Shown here: positions 44,036 through 55,533 of the stretch, piece after piece
How positions within the stretch are numbered: position 1 is the stretch's first letter
How the letters are laid out: the number at the start of each line of letters is the position of its first letter
Source of the DNA: Hyaloperonospora brassicae
Lineage: Eukaryota; Oomycota; Peronosporomycetes; Peronosporales; Peronosporaceae
Direction of reading: 5' to 3'
Assembly (NCBI GenBank): GCA_947650285.1
Contig: CANTFL010000272.1
Coordinates: 310,001-374,000, forward strand
DNA: 64,000 nucleotides
Translations under genes and position numbers: made by a program
The notes under the pieces: generated by a model
What the model saw: only the letters and a program-made list of their open reading frames with translations
Told to the model about the DNA's origin: nothing
Databases searched by the model: none

Positions 44036-45090
44036 AAAGTGCAACGCGACTATCGCGAGAGTGTTGGAGGACCTCGTCGATGCGAAGTGCATCTTGCGCG
44101 ATATCAAGTTGTTGCAGCACTGTGATCACGAAAGTAGGAGTGCGATCTCGAACTTGCTACCTCCACTGTCCATGTCTCAGTTCGAAGACGTGTACATTAT
44201 TGTCGACCGATATTACTGTGTGTGGTCTCCAGTGAGTAGCTGCCTCGCGTCGATAACCCGATGTAGACATCGATCTACATTGGATCATCTATCTCGAGGC
44301 AGCTACTCACTGGAGACCACGCACAATACTTTTTGTAGCAGATGTTGAGAGCACTCAAGCACATGCACTCAGTAGATGCGCTCCACAGGGACTCGAACCT
44401 GTCGAAGTTGCTGCTAAATTCGCATTGAGACCTGATAGCGTGCGACTTTGGTCGATCACGAGGGAACTAACTCCCGAGGAAGAGAATATGGAGCTGACAG
44501 AGTGCGTCCTTACGCGCTGGTGCCTTTTACGCCTTACCTTGCGCCCAAAATCATGCTCTCGTCGAGAGGGTACACGAAGGCTGTCGACATGTAGTCCACG
44601 GGGCGCACTTTTGCCGAGTTGCTCGGTTGCTCTCCGCTGTTTCCTGGCAGTGATTACGTCCATCAACTGCAAACCATCGGTGACAAGTGTAGGTTACCTA
44701 GTGAAGACGACCTGCACGTGTTGTGATGGGCGAACGAAACAAGTTGTGTAAACCCAACCTGTCCGACCTGAAATATCCTTCGCAACACTTTGTCCAGACG
44801 CCACACTCATGGCCATTGACTTGCTATAGCGTGTGCTCGTATTCGACCCGGCAAATCGTGTATCGGTAGAGGAAGCGTTGGAGCACCTGTATCTGGCATC
44901 ATTGCACAACCTGGAAGACAAGCATGCGGCAGACACTGTTTTTGCCTTCGATGGTGAGAAAGGAGATCTCGCCGAATTTCGGCTGGAGTTGCTGCTCTAC
45001 GAGGACGTGTGCACGGCTGATTTGCCGCCAGCGTTGCATCTAAGACTGTTTACGTCGGTGCGTCGCAGAGAGATTCGTCATGCATCCTGA
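44036..45090 (+). pseudogene. Decayed MAP kinase gene
   Basis: Pieces of an ERK-type MAP kinase appear in order but in shifting frames. They are LEDLVDAKCILRDIKLLQHC, MSQFEDVYIIVDRYY, MLRALKHMHSVDALHRDLEP (catalytic-loop HRDL, with Lys replaced by Glu in HRDLKP), MLSSREYTKAVDM, FAELLGCSPLFPGSDYVHQL, then RVSVEEALEHLYLASLHNLE and FAFDGEKGDLAEFRL. The ATP-binding loop is missing or unreadable, DFG is lost, and many stops intervene. It is therefore not expected to make a kinase. A duplicated inverted segment lies inside it. Confidence 0.88.
44222..44320. repeat. 26-bp perfect inverted repeat with 47-bp spacer
   Basis: The arm at 44222-44247 (gtggtctccagtgagtagct and on) is the exact reverse complement of 44295-44320. 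The spacer also contains a smaller palindrome, atgtagacatcgatctacat. It interrupts the MAP-kinase pseudogene between FEDVYIIVDRYY and the helix before HRDL. Confidence 0.95.
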
Positions 45091-45406
45091 TATGTCGCAC
45101 AGTCCGACAACATTGTCCTACGTCGGGTTGAGCAGCTCAGCGTAGAGCAGGTACTCAGTTCCAGGTCAGTCGCACTATCGCTACAAAGTGGCAGGAAAGG
45201 CCCTGATGCTGACCCTTCGTTTGTACTGTATGTGTCATGCTGTAGCACCACCCACGCGCAGGTCCACCGTCGTCGGATGTGTCATACATACACTGTAAAA
45301 ACAAGAAACGCCTTGGGACAACCTGTATCGCCACGATACAAGATCGGACTTTTATACTGCCCGTCAGCAAGCGCTTATCTTGACGTCTCCAATGTTCGTA
45401 CAGCAT

Positions 45407-47331
45407 TCACTTCTTGCGGTCGTGATAGTTCGTCCAGGGACCACTTCCTTTGGCATAGAAGTCCATCGGATACGAGCCTTCTCTCCATCGCGTTCGCTCA
45501 AAACACACTTCTGCTTCGTAAGCAGTAAGCAATGGCTGGGAAAAAGACACGACAATGGCAAGACGTCGTTAGCACCTACTACCGCACGTGACGTTCAGCG
45601 CAAACCCTCTGCATGTCACGCACCTTCGGAAACGCGTAGCCCCAATCGATCGAAAGCCGCGGACACGCGATCTGAATCCACGCATCGACGTCTTTGAACC
45701 GCGCGAGCTGTTCATAAATGCGATGGATGCGGTCAGGAAGCCTCTAGCGCAACGATCGTTCACTTAGCACTCACCTTGTCGGGAAAGAGCTCAGACAGAA
45801 GAAGCACAAAGTATGTCTTTCCGCTTTGCTCGAGCAACTGCTTTATGTGGTCGAGAATCAGCGGGTTACCCTGGCGTCCGAGCGTTCCAAGAACGACCCC
45901 GAAATTCTTGGCCCCCCTGGCTTCATCAATAGCGGCACGACGAATTGCCATCATCTGCGGGAGATCGTACTTCTCGAGCGTTAGCACCTTCGGGTACGGG
46001 TCATAGCGGTACGCTTTCAGGTTTGGGTTCATGATCATGGCCGACTTGTAAACACAACAAACATGTGAGATAGGCAGGGGTCGAGTACGTTTCTGACTCA
46101 CGACACGAACCTCAAGATGGAAGCGGCCGTCAGCTATAAACACGAGAGCATCAACTCCCTCGATGACGGGCGAAGTGCAGCCCAGCACCTCGCCAGGGGA
46201 CAGTGGCTTGACCTGAGGCACGACCATACTTGTAAAATGGTCGCTCAACTTCGAAGCAACGAGGTGGATGGAACTGCTGAACTGGATCGTTCCCATCAAT
46301 GCAAGCTGTGCACACGACGAGAATACACGTAAGCCCAACATTGCGCGAAATGACACAGCGGAAACAGAGAAAAACGTCATCACGACCTTGGCATCCGAGG
46401 CAAAAGTCAGTTTCATGCAGTCGACGAGCTACAATCAGAGGCAATCGACATACACACAACGTTATGGCGCACGCGACAAAGCAGTCCTTGTGCGGCCACC
46501 ACATACATGGTCGACGTCGATGGCAATGTCCACAAACACGTAGAGCATTTTGATCGACGTGACGTCGATAGGCACAAGACAACTATGGCCATAGTGCACC
46601 ATAAAGTCGGCCCCTAGCGCAAGCGCGCTGAGGTCATCCACACAACAGGCACCGTACGTAACCTGCTTGCACCCACACCATCGTTACCACGACAATACTC
46701 TACTACCAGCATTGCCCTCATCGTTGCCACAGACGTACGTCGCCGAGAATAATACTGTCAGCTCCTGTGAATCGCTCAATAATGTCAGAGATGACGCACG
46801 CGTACAGCAGCAGGCCTTCAGGGAACTGCAGCGCCACGCGCTTGCTGCCAGCCTGACGAATCCGCCACACGGTTTTGTGGATCTCAAAGTTGTAGTTCCA
46901 TGGCAGCTTCACAATAGCAGAGTCATCATCAGCACAAGAGTTGAACGTCCTGCCCGTTGTCTACAACGCTCGAAGCCAACCTGCTCGATGGCTTTGGTCA
47001 GCTCTGCGTTCTTCGTGATCTCTTCTGGAATCTGATTCGCCATCCGGCGCATCCTCGCTGCAGCCGACGGCTTTCGCTTGGCCTTCGTCTGGACGGCAAC
47101 GACTTCGGTTGACGCACACAACCTGATTGATCGATTGACGTTGGATCACTGCGACGCCGATGCTACGTTACAAGCCAAGGTGCGCAGTACGTACCCATTA
47201 CGCTGGCAGTCGCTTCGGCTGGACTGAGCGCACGAGGGCGTACATGCACCTTCGTTGGCGGCGTTGCGACGGCCTGAAAAGCGCGGCGGACTTACTGCAG
47301 CAGCAGGTGCAGCGGCCTCGACTGTCTCCAT
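45407..47331 (-). CDS. DPH1: Diphthamide biosynthesis protein 1 (DPH1)
   Basis: Nine exons join in frame to 440 residues: 47331-47195, 47122-46981, 46906-46739, 46662-46507, 46428-46387, 46305-46111, 46044-45775, 45707-45624 and 45535-45407. DPH1 with DPH2 forms the 4Fe-4S enzyme that moves the 3-amino-3-carboxypropyl group of SAM onto a histidine of elongation factor 2. The three iron-sulphur cysteine motifs are present: [10 protein letters not shown] (Cys155/156), EVLGCTSP (Cys258) and [13 protein letters not shown] (Cys385). Other family blocks are [34 protein letters not shown] and [17 protein letters not shown]. All introns have GT..AG and are 71-87 bp where measured, except 154 bp before exon 5. 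The exon-1 splice is the least certain. Confidence 0.93.
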
Positions 47332-48021
47332 GGCGTGAAGCGTTGGCTTTCAACCAATCAGTCAATGGCTACACTTTTGTAGGTAGCTAGCGCCCAACCT
47401 ACATGTTATCCTGCTCCTGCTACCGATCGTGTCCACTTGATACTGCCTCGCAATGACGTGCGTGCGTCAACGCATCTCGTTCATCGTCGTTCACAAAGAA
47501 GAAGAAGAAGAAGAAGAAGGAAAAAAAAGCGCTTTGTAGCAGCGCTGAAAAGTCGGCCGCGTCCTGAGGAGGATGTCGCAATCACGACGTCTTTTCTACC
47601 CCGCCCCCATCTCCCTCGCTTGCCACGCATTGATTGGTGCATCACGAGCTCTCTGCCAGACAAAGACGAGCCCGTGTGATGCGCTCGAGCCAATCCGCAC
47701 GCACGCAGCGACCCCCGTGCCGCCGGCTTTTCTTCTTTCCACTTGCGCTCGCTATGCTGTCTTCCCCTCGCCCGCCCAGCCAGGCCCTGACTGGCCCACC
47801 GCGACGGACGGACTGACTGGCTCGCCGGGTCGCACTCACGAATTCGCGCTTACGTAAACGCCACGACCAGTGACGTGACCTCCTCGTAATCACACCTCTG
47901 GCCATCGCGCCGCAGCGAGAGCAGCCACCAAGAGCCCGTCGCGGGAGCTGCTGATCACGTACGTCCGTCGTCGTACCCACTTCTCCGCCCAGCGACCCGC
48001 CCACCGCGTTGTGCAAAGCCA
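47332..48021. other. Shared upstream region of DPH1 and bZIP genes, with (GAA)n
   Basis: The genes diverge from this 690-bp stretch. A (GAA)n run of about eight repeats lies at 47496-47519, followed by an A-rich tract. No coding region is recognised. The repeat CACGACGTC-type motifs near 47580 are unremarkable. Confidence 0.5.
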
Positions 48022-49708
48022 ATGGACGCGTTCCACAATCTCCTTCGCGAAGCGGCGAACCCGCGCCACAGTACGGCCGCGAGCTCCTCCTCGTCCCCGC
48101 TACGCGCCTCGGGCAGCCTCTTGGCAAGCTCAAGCGCCGCGCTGTCGTCCATGGGCATGACACCTCCTCAGCTCGGCGGTGCTGGCCGCAGCGGCATGGG
48201 TCTGCCCATGGGCATGGGCATGTCGCTGTCCATGCCGGGGCTACAGACTGTCGGGAACAACGGCCTGGCGCCGATCCACGGCGGCCGCCTGGCGTCGCAG
48301 ATGGGTACGAACTCGATGTTGTTCCCGAGCTTGGGGAGTACGACGTCTATGACTGTGCCGAGCGCGGGCACGGGGTCGTCCACGACTTCCAGTGGAGCGG
48401 CTACAGCTGCCGCGAAAGAGAAGAAGACGACCAAGAAACGCAAAGCCCCGAGCTCCAACGCGGACGGTGAGTCGGGCGAAGACGGCCGCAAGCCGCCCGA
48501 GGAGTACGAGGACCCCAAGGCAAAGCGACGGGCTCAGATCGCCAAGGCCGCGCGCAAACACCGGCAGCGCCAGAAGGACGAGCTGATTGCCTTGCGGGCC
48601 AAAGTGAAAGACCTGAAGGAGCAGATTGAAGTGCTGCAGTCGTCGGAACCATCGGAACACAACACGGAGCTGGGCTGGAAGCAGGAGGCCGAGCAGCACG
48701 CTGAGATCCGCGCGCGCGTGGACCAGGAGAACGAGTTTCTGCGCAAGACGTTGATGGAGCAGATGAAGTTTATCCAGCGACTGCAGGACTATTTCACCAA
48801 GCAGCCGTTGCTCAACATGCCGTCGCTCGACATGATCCTGAACTCGTCGTCCTCTGCTGCGACGACGCCGACGGCACTGTCCAATGCGATTTCGGCAGTG
48901 CCGTCGGTTCTGCAGCTGCAGTCGGGGTCGTTCCGTGATCGACTGATTGAGATGACGTCCGGGGCGATGACCATTGCGGACAAGCAGCTCACCGCGTGCG
49001 AGGCGGCCTTCCGCAACCCGAGGACATCAACGATGACGTACTTTGGTCTGCAGGTCCAATACGAAATGGGTAAGAACGAAATGGGCATTTACTTCCGCCA
49101 CAATCTGTTTGGCTGCGACGCGACCGTCGTGATGAACGATCTCTGGTCAGTCACTGGCGATGCCAGCTACGAGAAGGGGTTTCCGTTCACAGAAGCGGCC
49201 GAGGTGGTGGACGAGATTAATCCCAACACGAAGTACGTCCGCCGAGTGGTGAACCTCACGATGTCTAGCGATGCGGCGGTTGGCGGAGGCGTGATGAAGG
49301 AAGAGAGCTTGACGATCAACCAGAAACGCGACAACCCGGACGGCAGCTCGTCGATGGTTTCTCAGTCCGTCATGGACGATCCGAACCACCCTAAGCTGCC
49401 GGGCCACTTCCGTCGCAACGCCACCACCGCGTACGTTACTGTGTGTTGCTCCTCTGTGTGCGGCCGTCTCATTTGTGCTTACGTTTTGCGTACTGATCTA
49501 CAGCGTGCTCTTGAAGAACTTCAACGACTCGTCAGGCCAAGGGTGTCTGCTGCTGTGGTCCGTGAAAGTCCAGCTGGACAAGGACCCGGAGGAGCGTGTG
49601 AAGAACTTCAACATCCCGGATATTATCCTGAAGAACCTATTTGAAGTCGCGCCGGTGTTTGTGAAAGGTATCGTGGATCGTGCGCGTGGAACGTTACCCC
49701 AAAGCTAA
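48022..49708 (+). CDS. bZIP transcription factor with non-canonical basic region
   Basis: Exons 48022-49430 and 49504-49708 give 537 residues; the intron is 73 bp, phase 2. The N-terminal 130 residues are Ser/Gly/Met-rich. The basic region and zipper lie at about 167-206: AQIAKAARKHRQRQKDEL, with leucines at 191, 198 and 205. By the N-x7-R-x9-L rule the invariant Asn is replaced by Ile173, and the Arg is R181. A coiled segment (about 215-265) and a long C-terminal domain (about 310-537) follow, including TYFGLQVQYEMGKNEMGIYF and WSVKVQLDKDPEERVKNFN. Such long C-terminal domains and altered basic regions are known in oomycete bZIPs. Predicted nuclear. Target sites cannot be inferred from the usual Asn-based code. 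Confidence 0.9.
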
Positions 49709-49903
49709 GCCTACCACTAGTGGTAAACATTTGATCGAGACATTGTACATTGAGCGTGGTGCGTCTCCGCAGTCGTTAGGCCATGTTTAGAACGATCTGC
49801 CGCTGCGAGCAGCGGCATTTGCACGTGAACAACAATCCAGTGTGAACATCAATTCGAGGGCGGCTATCGGCCAGCGTGACACCATGTTTCGACCGACCTG
49901 AGT

Positions 49904-51240
49904 CTACCGGTGGCGCTTCTCGCGCCGACTACGGTCTCGCTCTCGACTGTCAGCACGAGCACGACTGCGACTGCGGTAGCGTCGTCGATCGCCATCTCGG
50001 CTCCGAGAAGCAGGACTTTGTTCATGCCGGTCCCTCTTTTCGCGGCTCGGACTACGATAGCGTTTGCGCTCACGACTTCGACTGCGCAGTTTGAGTCGAT
50101 CACCTGGTCCTGTTGCAGTAGCTCGTGGTGATCGACTGCGCTGCCGTTTCTCGTCATTGTCCTGCCCGGCGGAAGCTGCCACTGCCACCGCTTCGCCCAG
50201 TACCTCCTCCTGGTTAGCCACCGTCGAGGAAACGGCAGCGCTTTGAGGCGCTTGGTAGATCGCACTGGCAGCAGCACTCAACACGTTAGCATATCCAACA
50301 GACCGCGGATGCTTGGCAATGTACATGTTCCACCTGTACGACTGCTGCAGTCGAGCGAGGGCTGCAGCCTCGCGCTCCGCCTTGGACGCTTTCACTTTCT
50401 ACAGCACAGAATAGCCGCAGAACATGAGCGTGTGTCGCAGCACTACTACGTCCTCTCTCATTGTGCTGCGTGGCGGCCTACACACACCTTTTTCCTCACG
50501 CCAAAGTCATCGTAGCCGTCTTCGCCGACCTCTTTCTTTGCCGATGCAACGCTGGACAAACCAACACGCCGACCAGCACATCATTACCAGCACCGGCAGC
50601 ACCACGTCAGCGCTTCGACAACGTCAACACAGCTCCTCCGAGTGACTGCGTACTTCCTGTCCTCCCCACTCACCGTTCTTGGCGTTCATTGAAGCCCCCT
50701 CCAGCACCATCTCGTCGCTCGTCCTAGCACCACGACAGCAGCAGCCACAAGACGCTCTAGTCAGCTCCAGTAGCATCACTACTCTGGAGCGCTCACTTGG
50801 ACACGCACTAGTCCAGGCATCCCGGGCTTCGAGCTCTTGCACATGTTGCACTCGGACCGTCGCTCCCAGTTGACATTGCCACACCTGCCACAAGAAGAAA
50901 ACACCCGCACACACACACACGTAGTCAGTACACTCACACACACACACCATACAAAGCACTGCAACCAGCACATCGTACGTATTGCAGGTCCAGTCTCCAG
51001 CCTGAAAGAGACCAGGCGGACCCCGAAAGTCCGTCCCGCCTTTGGCTTTGGGCTTGTCGCTGCCGCCAGCGCCCTCCAGTCGGGGCGTCTGGCACCGATT
51101 GCACGCGCTGCGTCGCGCAAAGTTAATGTTCGAGCAGCTGTCGGCCGCGCCGCGTGAGTACCTGCACGGGGGTACACTCCTCGCAAGCTGCAGCACAGGA
51201 CGTACCCGGGATTGGGACAGGGCCAGTCACCGTCCGACAT
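49904..51240 (-). CDS. ZRANB2: ZRANB2-like RNA-binding zinc-finger/RS protein
   Basis: Six exons, 51240-51206, 51137-50979, 50884-50809, 50723-50674, 50551-50488 and 50398-49904, join to 292 residues. Two RanBP2-type zinc fingers are present: DWPCPNPGCSNINFARR (Cys8, 13, 24, 27) and DWTCNTCGNVNWERR (Cys63, 66, 77, 80). Each finger keeps the Trp, Asn and Arg pattern used to bind single-stranded GGU RNA in ZRANB2. GGGFNERQE and an acidic GYDDFG follow, as in ZRANB2. The C-terminus is an RS domain (RSRSPRA, RYRSRSRARADSRERDRSRR). It is probably a nuclear splicing regulator. The upstream open frame lacks an ATG, so the start is 51240. Confidence 0.92.
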
Positions 51241-51411
51241 GTTTTTTGACACGCCGCAATTTACCGAGAGACACGAGACACAGAAACTGCGCTCAGAAAA
51301 TCTGATTCCATTCAACGCTTCCGATCGCTATATATCTACACAGTGGGTAAGTGGCCTTCGTCGTTTGTCGTCGTTTGTCGTCGTTTGTCGCGCACGCGTA
51401 GCGTCTTCGGC

Positions 51412-52445
51412 TCAAACGACAGCACGCGTTGCACCTGCGTCCGCAACGTCGTTTCCCGACAATCTCTTGGCCTTCGTGGCAGCTTCTTGAGCGAGCTGGA
51501 GCACTAGAATCGTGGTTTCAATCGCCAATAGCCGCCCCCTCGCGTCGCCAGCAATCACGAGCAGCTGAAACGCAACCTGCATCATGGCAAAAGGACGACT
51601 GTCAAACTTGTAGCGGATGCCCTCAATCTGCGTGGCCGTCAGCTTCGAGAGCGTATACGTTGCGTAACCCTTTACTTCCTTGAGCTCCTGTGCCGTCACG
51701 CGCACATTGTCCGTTGCAGTAGGTGCCTTCTCGGACAACGTCGCGGTCGCTTCGGCTACCAGCACGTCGAGCGCAATCACAAACACTCCCTGCACATCAC
51801 AGCAGACACATGAATCATCCCGCTTCACCAACACTCGCGTGCACGTGGCACACCAAAGCCTCAACAAACCCAAAGCAATGCCTCACCTTGAGCGCGTCGC
51901 CGTCGAGACTTTCGAGCAGCTCAATCACACCGTCGGAAGCACGACTCGACTCGTCGTCGTCCATGCCCAGCAGCATCGTGTACAGCGTCTCGCCCATTAT
52001 CTTTTCAAATAACATGAGGCCCCCCTCGACCTCGGCGAGAGGATCACGCGCGACTGCACTCGCCTCGTCTGTGCTTCCATCCGCTGTCGCTTGCGTCGCG
52101 AACTCCTTCAGCACGTGCTGGATCTTCACGCTCTTGTCCGTCTCGAGTGTCTTCATCTCCTACAACACACACACATACACACACATACAATGCCATAACC
52201 ACAACGTCACCACGCGAGACACACAGCCACTGCGCTGACGACAAACACCGTCTCGATCGCCACGTTACCTGATCGTCTCCAGCGAGATTCTGCCGTGCGT
52301 AGAGCGGCGCCCGAGCGTTCTCGTAGCCGAAATACGCACAGAAAGGACCGTTCAGGCTGCTGCACATGGCTCCAGCACTTGCGGCGCGCGCCGCTATCTC
52401 AGCAAAAGCGCAGCCAGCGACACAGACAGCTGTCTTCACGCGCAT
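51412..52445 (-). CDS. Unrecognised 275-residue protein
   Basis: Exons 52445-52269, 52159-51887 and 51789-51412 join in phase 0 with GT..AG introns of 109 and 97 bp. I do not recognise the family. The N-terminus MRVKTAVCVAGCAFAEIAAR is hydrophobic with a basic residue and could be a targeting sequence. The middle has an acidic, Asp-rich loop (LLGMDDDESS), and the rest looks alpha-helical (ELKEVKGYATYTLSKLTATQ, LLAIETTILVLQLAQEAATK). The open frame extends upstream to 52586 without ATG, so the start may lie elsewhere. It diverges from the uL1m gene 155 bp away. Confidence 0.65.
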
Positions 52446-52600
52446 TCGCAACTCTGCCGTCCTGCGTGACAAGCGGTCTGTCGTCGTGCGACATTCGCGC
52501 AACCGGATCCCCAGCCGGTCGGGCGTTCGGATAACATCCTCCGCGGCCTCCGGGCCAATCAACGCGGCACACTCAGCAGCATCCACACAGACCCGTCGTC
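52446..52600. promoter_or_regulatory. Compact bidirectional promoter region
   Basis: Only 155 bp separate the chosen ATG of the minus-strand gene from the ATG of the uL1m gene. Both genes must share this or overlap each other's leaders. No oomycete initiator consensus could be placed with confidence. Confidence 0.45.
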
Positions 52601-53725
52601 ATGCTGCGGGCGCTCCTCCTGTCTACGTCGGGCACCGCCACAGGTCGCGTCGTACGCGCCAGTTGGTGCAATGTACGTGCAGCTTCGACGCTTGAGGCAC
52701 CTGCTGCGGCATCAGGGCGCTCGCCCACGGCGCTCGGCATCGCGCCTCGTCGCTCGAACGCCCCAAAGGTACGTCCAATTGCGAACGGAGCTACTTATTT
52801 GTGACTGTCTGAGCGCGTGGGTAACAAGTGATTGCGCGCTGTGGTATGACGTATAGGCTCCGGTCGATATCCAGGCGGCAGTGGCGCAGTGCAAGACCCA
52901 GAAAGCGCGCAACTTTGACGAGGTGAGGCGCACTCGAGCAAGTACTTGGCCGACTCGTTGACTGAGTATCGATGAATGACTGTTGGTGCGAGGGTTGCTG
53001 CTGCTGCTTCTTTTGTTGTTGCTGTTGCAGACCATCGATCTTGCTATTCAGTTGGGTGTGGATCCGCGCAAGCCGAACCAGAGCGTTCGTGGCGTAGTGA
53101 GTTTGCCGAATGGAACGGGCAAGCAGGTGCGCATTGCCGTGTTCGCTCGCGGCGCCAAAGCAGAAGAGGCCAAGGCTGCAGGTGCTACGATCGTGGGTGC
53201 CGAGGACCTTGTCGAGCAGGTGCAGAGCGGGAAGCTTGAGTTTGATCGCTGTATCGCGACGCCCGATGTGATGCCGCTGGTGGGTCGCGTGGCCCGGATC
53301 CTCGGTCCTCGTGGTCTGATGCCGAACCCCAAGCTCGGGACGGTGACGCAGGAAGTTGGCGATGCGATTGCTGCTGCCCGTGGCGGTCAGGTAGAGTTCC
53401 GTGCGGAGAAGAAGGGCATAATCCACGCTGGTGTCGGAAAGATGAGTTTCTCGGAAGAGGCACTGCTGGAAAACGTGCGAGCGTTCATGGTTGCGCTCAG
53501 TGACGCGAAGCCGGAAGGCGCAAAGGGCAAGTACATAAAGGTGCGGCATCTCCACCGCGTTTAGCGTGGAGTAGGTTCTGTCACTGGTAGCACTCACTGG
53601 CGGTTAAACTTACGACTGTGTCTGTACGGCAGGCTGCTCACCTGAGCTCTTCAATGGGTCCAAGCTACACGTTAGACATCAAGTACTTGGATCCCGCGTC
53701 GACGTCGTTCATGCGTTTTGATTGA
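52601..53725 (+). CDS. Mitochondrial large-subunit ribosomal protein uL1
   Basis: Exons 52601-52768, 52857-52922, 53031-53540 and 53633-53725, all phase 0, give 278 residues. The L1 core is clear: [39 protein letters not shown], the signature [16 protein letters not shown], and [21 protein letters not shown]1 binds 23S-type rRNA at the E-site stalk. The bacterial-type sequence plus an Arg/Ser/Ala-rich, acid-free N-terminus ([20 protein letters not shown]) indicates a mitochondrial form. Length fits bacterial L1 (about 230) plus presequence. The last exon encodes [11 protein letters not shown]. Confidence 0.92.
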
Positions 53726-53805
53726 GAGCGCTTTTTTGCGTCTTGTTACACCACAAAACGATACTGCTTGCCCCTGCTGCTGCGATTGCAAGCCATGACG
53801 CAACA

Positions 53806-54984
53806 ATGCTCTCTTTTTTAACACGTGTTTACAAAAAAGCACTTCTTTTGCCCCCTCTCGAAATCAGTTGCGCAGTCGGTGATCGGCTTATGCGAGGCAA
53901 GCACATGACGGACGATCTCCGGTATTACGTGCGCTCGGAGCGCCACTTGCAGGCGCTGCAGACGTGGCTAGCAGGCGCGAGGCCATCGTACCCGGTGGGT
54001 CTCTCCGCACACGGCGCGGACGCGGTGCAGCGCAAGCTGTTCCCGCTGCTCAAGACGCAGGAGCTGGGCAACGTCGTGCTCTACGGCCCCACGTTGGCGT
54101 CGACGCAGACGCTGCTGCGCGAGACGCTTAAGCCTGCAGCGCCCGCGGGTCTGGTGTGCTACACACAGCTGCAGTCTGGCGGCAAGGGACGTGGCAGGAA
54201 CTCGTGGTCGTCGCCTCGTGGTTGTCTCACGTTTTCCTTCCAGAGCGCGTTCGTGGACGGCGAGACGCTGCCGTTTGTGCAGTACCTCGTGTCGCTGGCG
54301 GTGGTCAAAGCCGTCGAGGCGATCGATGGCGATGCTGATGGAGCATCTGGTCGGAACGGACTCGTCGGGATCAAGTGGCCCAACGATATTTACGCCCAGC
54401 ACGTCAAGATTGGAGGCATTTTGTGTCAGTCTGACTACTGCAATGGCAAGTTTAGCGTCACGACAGGTGTGTTGCTAAAAGGTTCTTGACGAGACGGTGC
54501 ACGACAGTGTCATGACTCGATGCTGTGCAGGTATTGGCATGAATATCTCGAACCGGTCGCCGACGATGTGTCTGCAGGACGTCTTGAGCACGGCGGAACA
54601 GGCGTGCACTGTCACAAAGTAAGGTAGTGGGTGGCGGCGTGCGCGCTGCGAGGACTTGCGTTTCGTGACTGACTGACAGTGTGGCGCAGGGAAGAGTTCA
54701 TGGCGGCGTTCTGCAACGTGTACGAGCCCATGGAGAAGATGTTTGTCGAAAAGGGGTTCGCGCCGTTCATGACCGAGTACTTGGCGCGGTGGCTGCACAC
54801 TGAGCAAGTGGTGCAAGTCGCAAGTGCTGATGATGCGTGTGGCAAAAAGGTGCCTGCAGTCATCAAAGGCCTCACAAGTACGGGCTGCCTTTTGGCACAG
54901 GGTGACGATGGCTCCCAGCTGGAGCTGTATCCGGACGGAAACTCGTTCGACTTTCTCGCTGGCTTGCTCAAGCGCAAGTTATAG
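53806..54984 (+). CDS. Biotin-protein ligase (holocarboxylase synthetase)
   Basis: Exons 53806-54466, 54531-54618 and 54690-54984 give 347 residues. The enzyme makes biotinyl-5'-AMP and transfers biotin to carboxylases. The catalytic signature GRGRNSWSSPRG begins at 128, KWPNDIY at 190, KIGGILCQS at 201 and GIGMN at 221 across the first splice. The C-terminal domain ends with GDDGSQLELYPDGNSFDFLAG. The long N-terminal extension of eukaryotic HCS is absent. The first 30 residues (MLSFLTRVYKKALLLPPLEI) could be a targeting peptide; a start at Met29 (53890) is also possible. The gene follows uL1m by 80 bp on the same strand. Confidence 0.92.
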
Positions 54985-55533
54985 GTCCGCAGGTGAGCGT
55001 AAGAGGACGCAGCGTAGTTTGATCATGTGGATGTGCCTACCTCCTGACGTTTTTTGGTCATGTGTCCGATGACGACTAGGAGCCTTGCGCGTCTTCTGTT
55101 CAGAGTACCAGTCGCTGTTGCCCGACGCTTCCAAGCGAAATGCCTTGGCTCGAAACAAGGCCTTCCGATGCCCGTGTACCGTGGTCTCGAGTTCAAGAGG
55201 TGCTTGCGAAGCGAACCATTGAGGTCGTTACCGCACAACAACTTTCGCTCGGTAGATACCCGTCATGGCTCAAGTTCACAACATGTTTGTTTTTACGTGG
55301 CTAAGGACTGACTCATTTGACTCATTTGACCGGCTTCTTGTTTATACACACGTCAGTCTCCCACTTGAGCTGCAGCGTACGTATCTTCTCTTCGCATGCG
55401 TTCCAGCAGCTCGTTCGTCGTTGCAATCGCCGCCCCACGACGCTCCCTACGGCATCGTCGCCGTTCCCAGGGTCTTGTACTGCCCCGTGTCGTGCGTCGC
55501 ACGTTTACACATGCCCATCGCTTTGCAAGAGGG
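54985..55533. other. Convergent spacer between biotin ligase and KIX gene
   Basis: No gene recognised in 549 bp. The spacer holds only short frames and forms the 3' flanks of two converging genes. Confidence 0.5.

Noticed and set aside
44036..45090. A functional MAP kinase with unusual introns
   Set aside because: Stops and frameshifts within conserved helices, loss of DFG and of the HRDLKP lysine cannot be repaired by GT..AG splicing.
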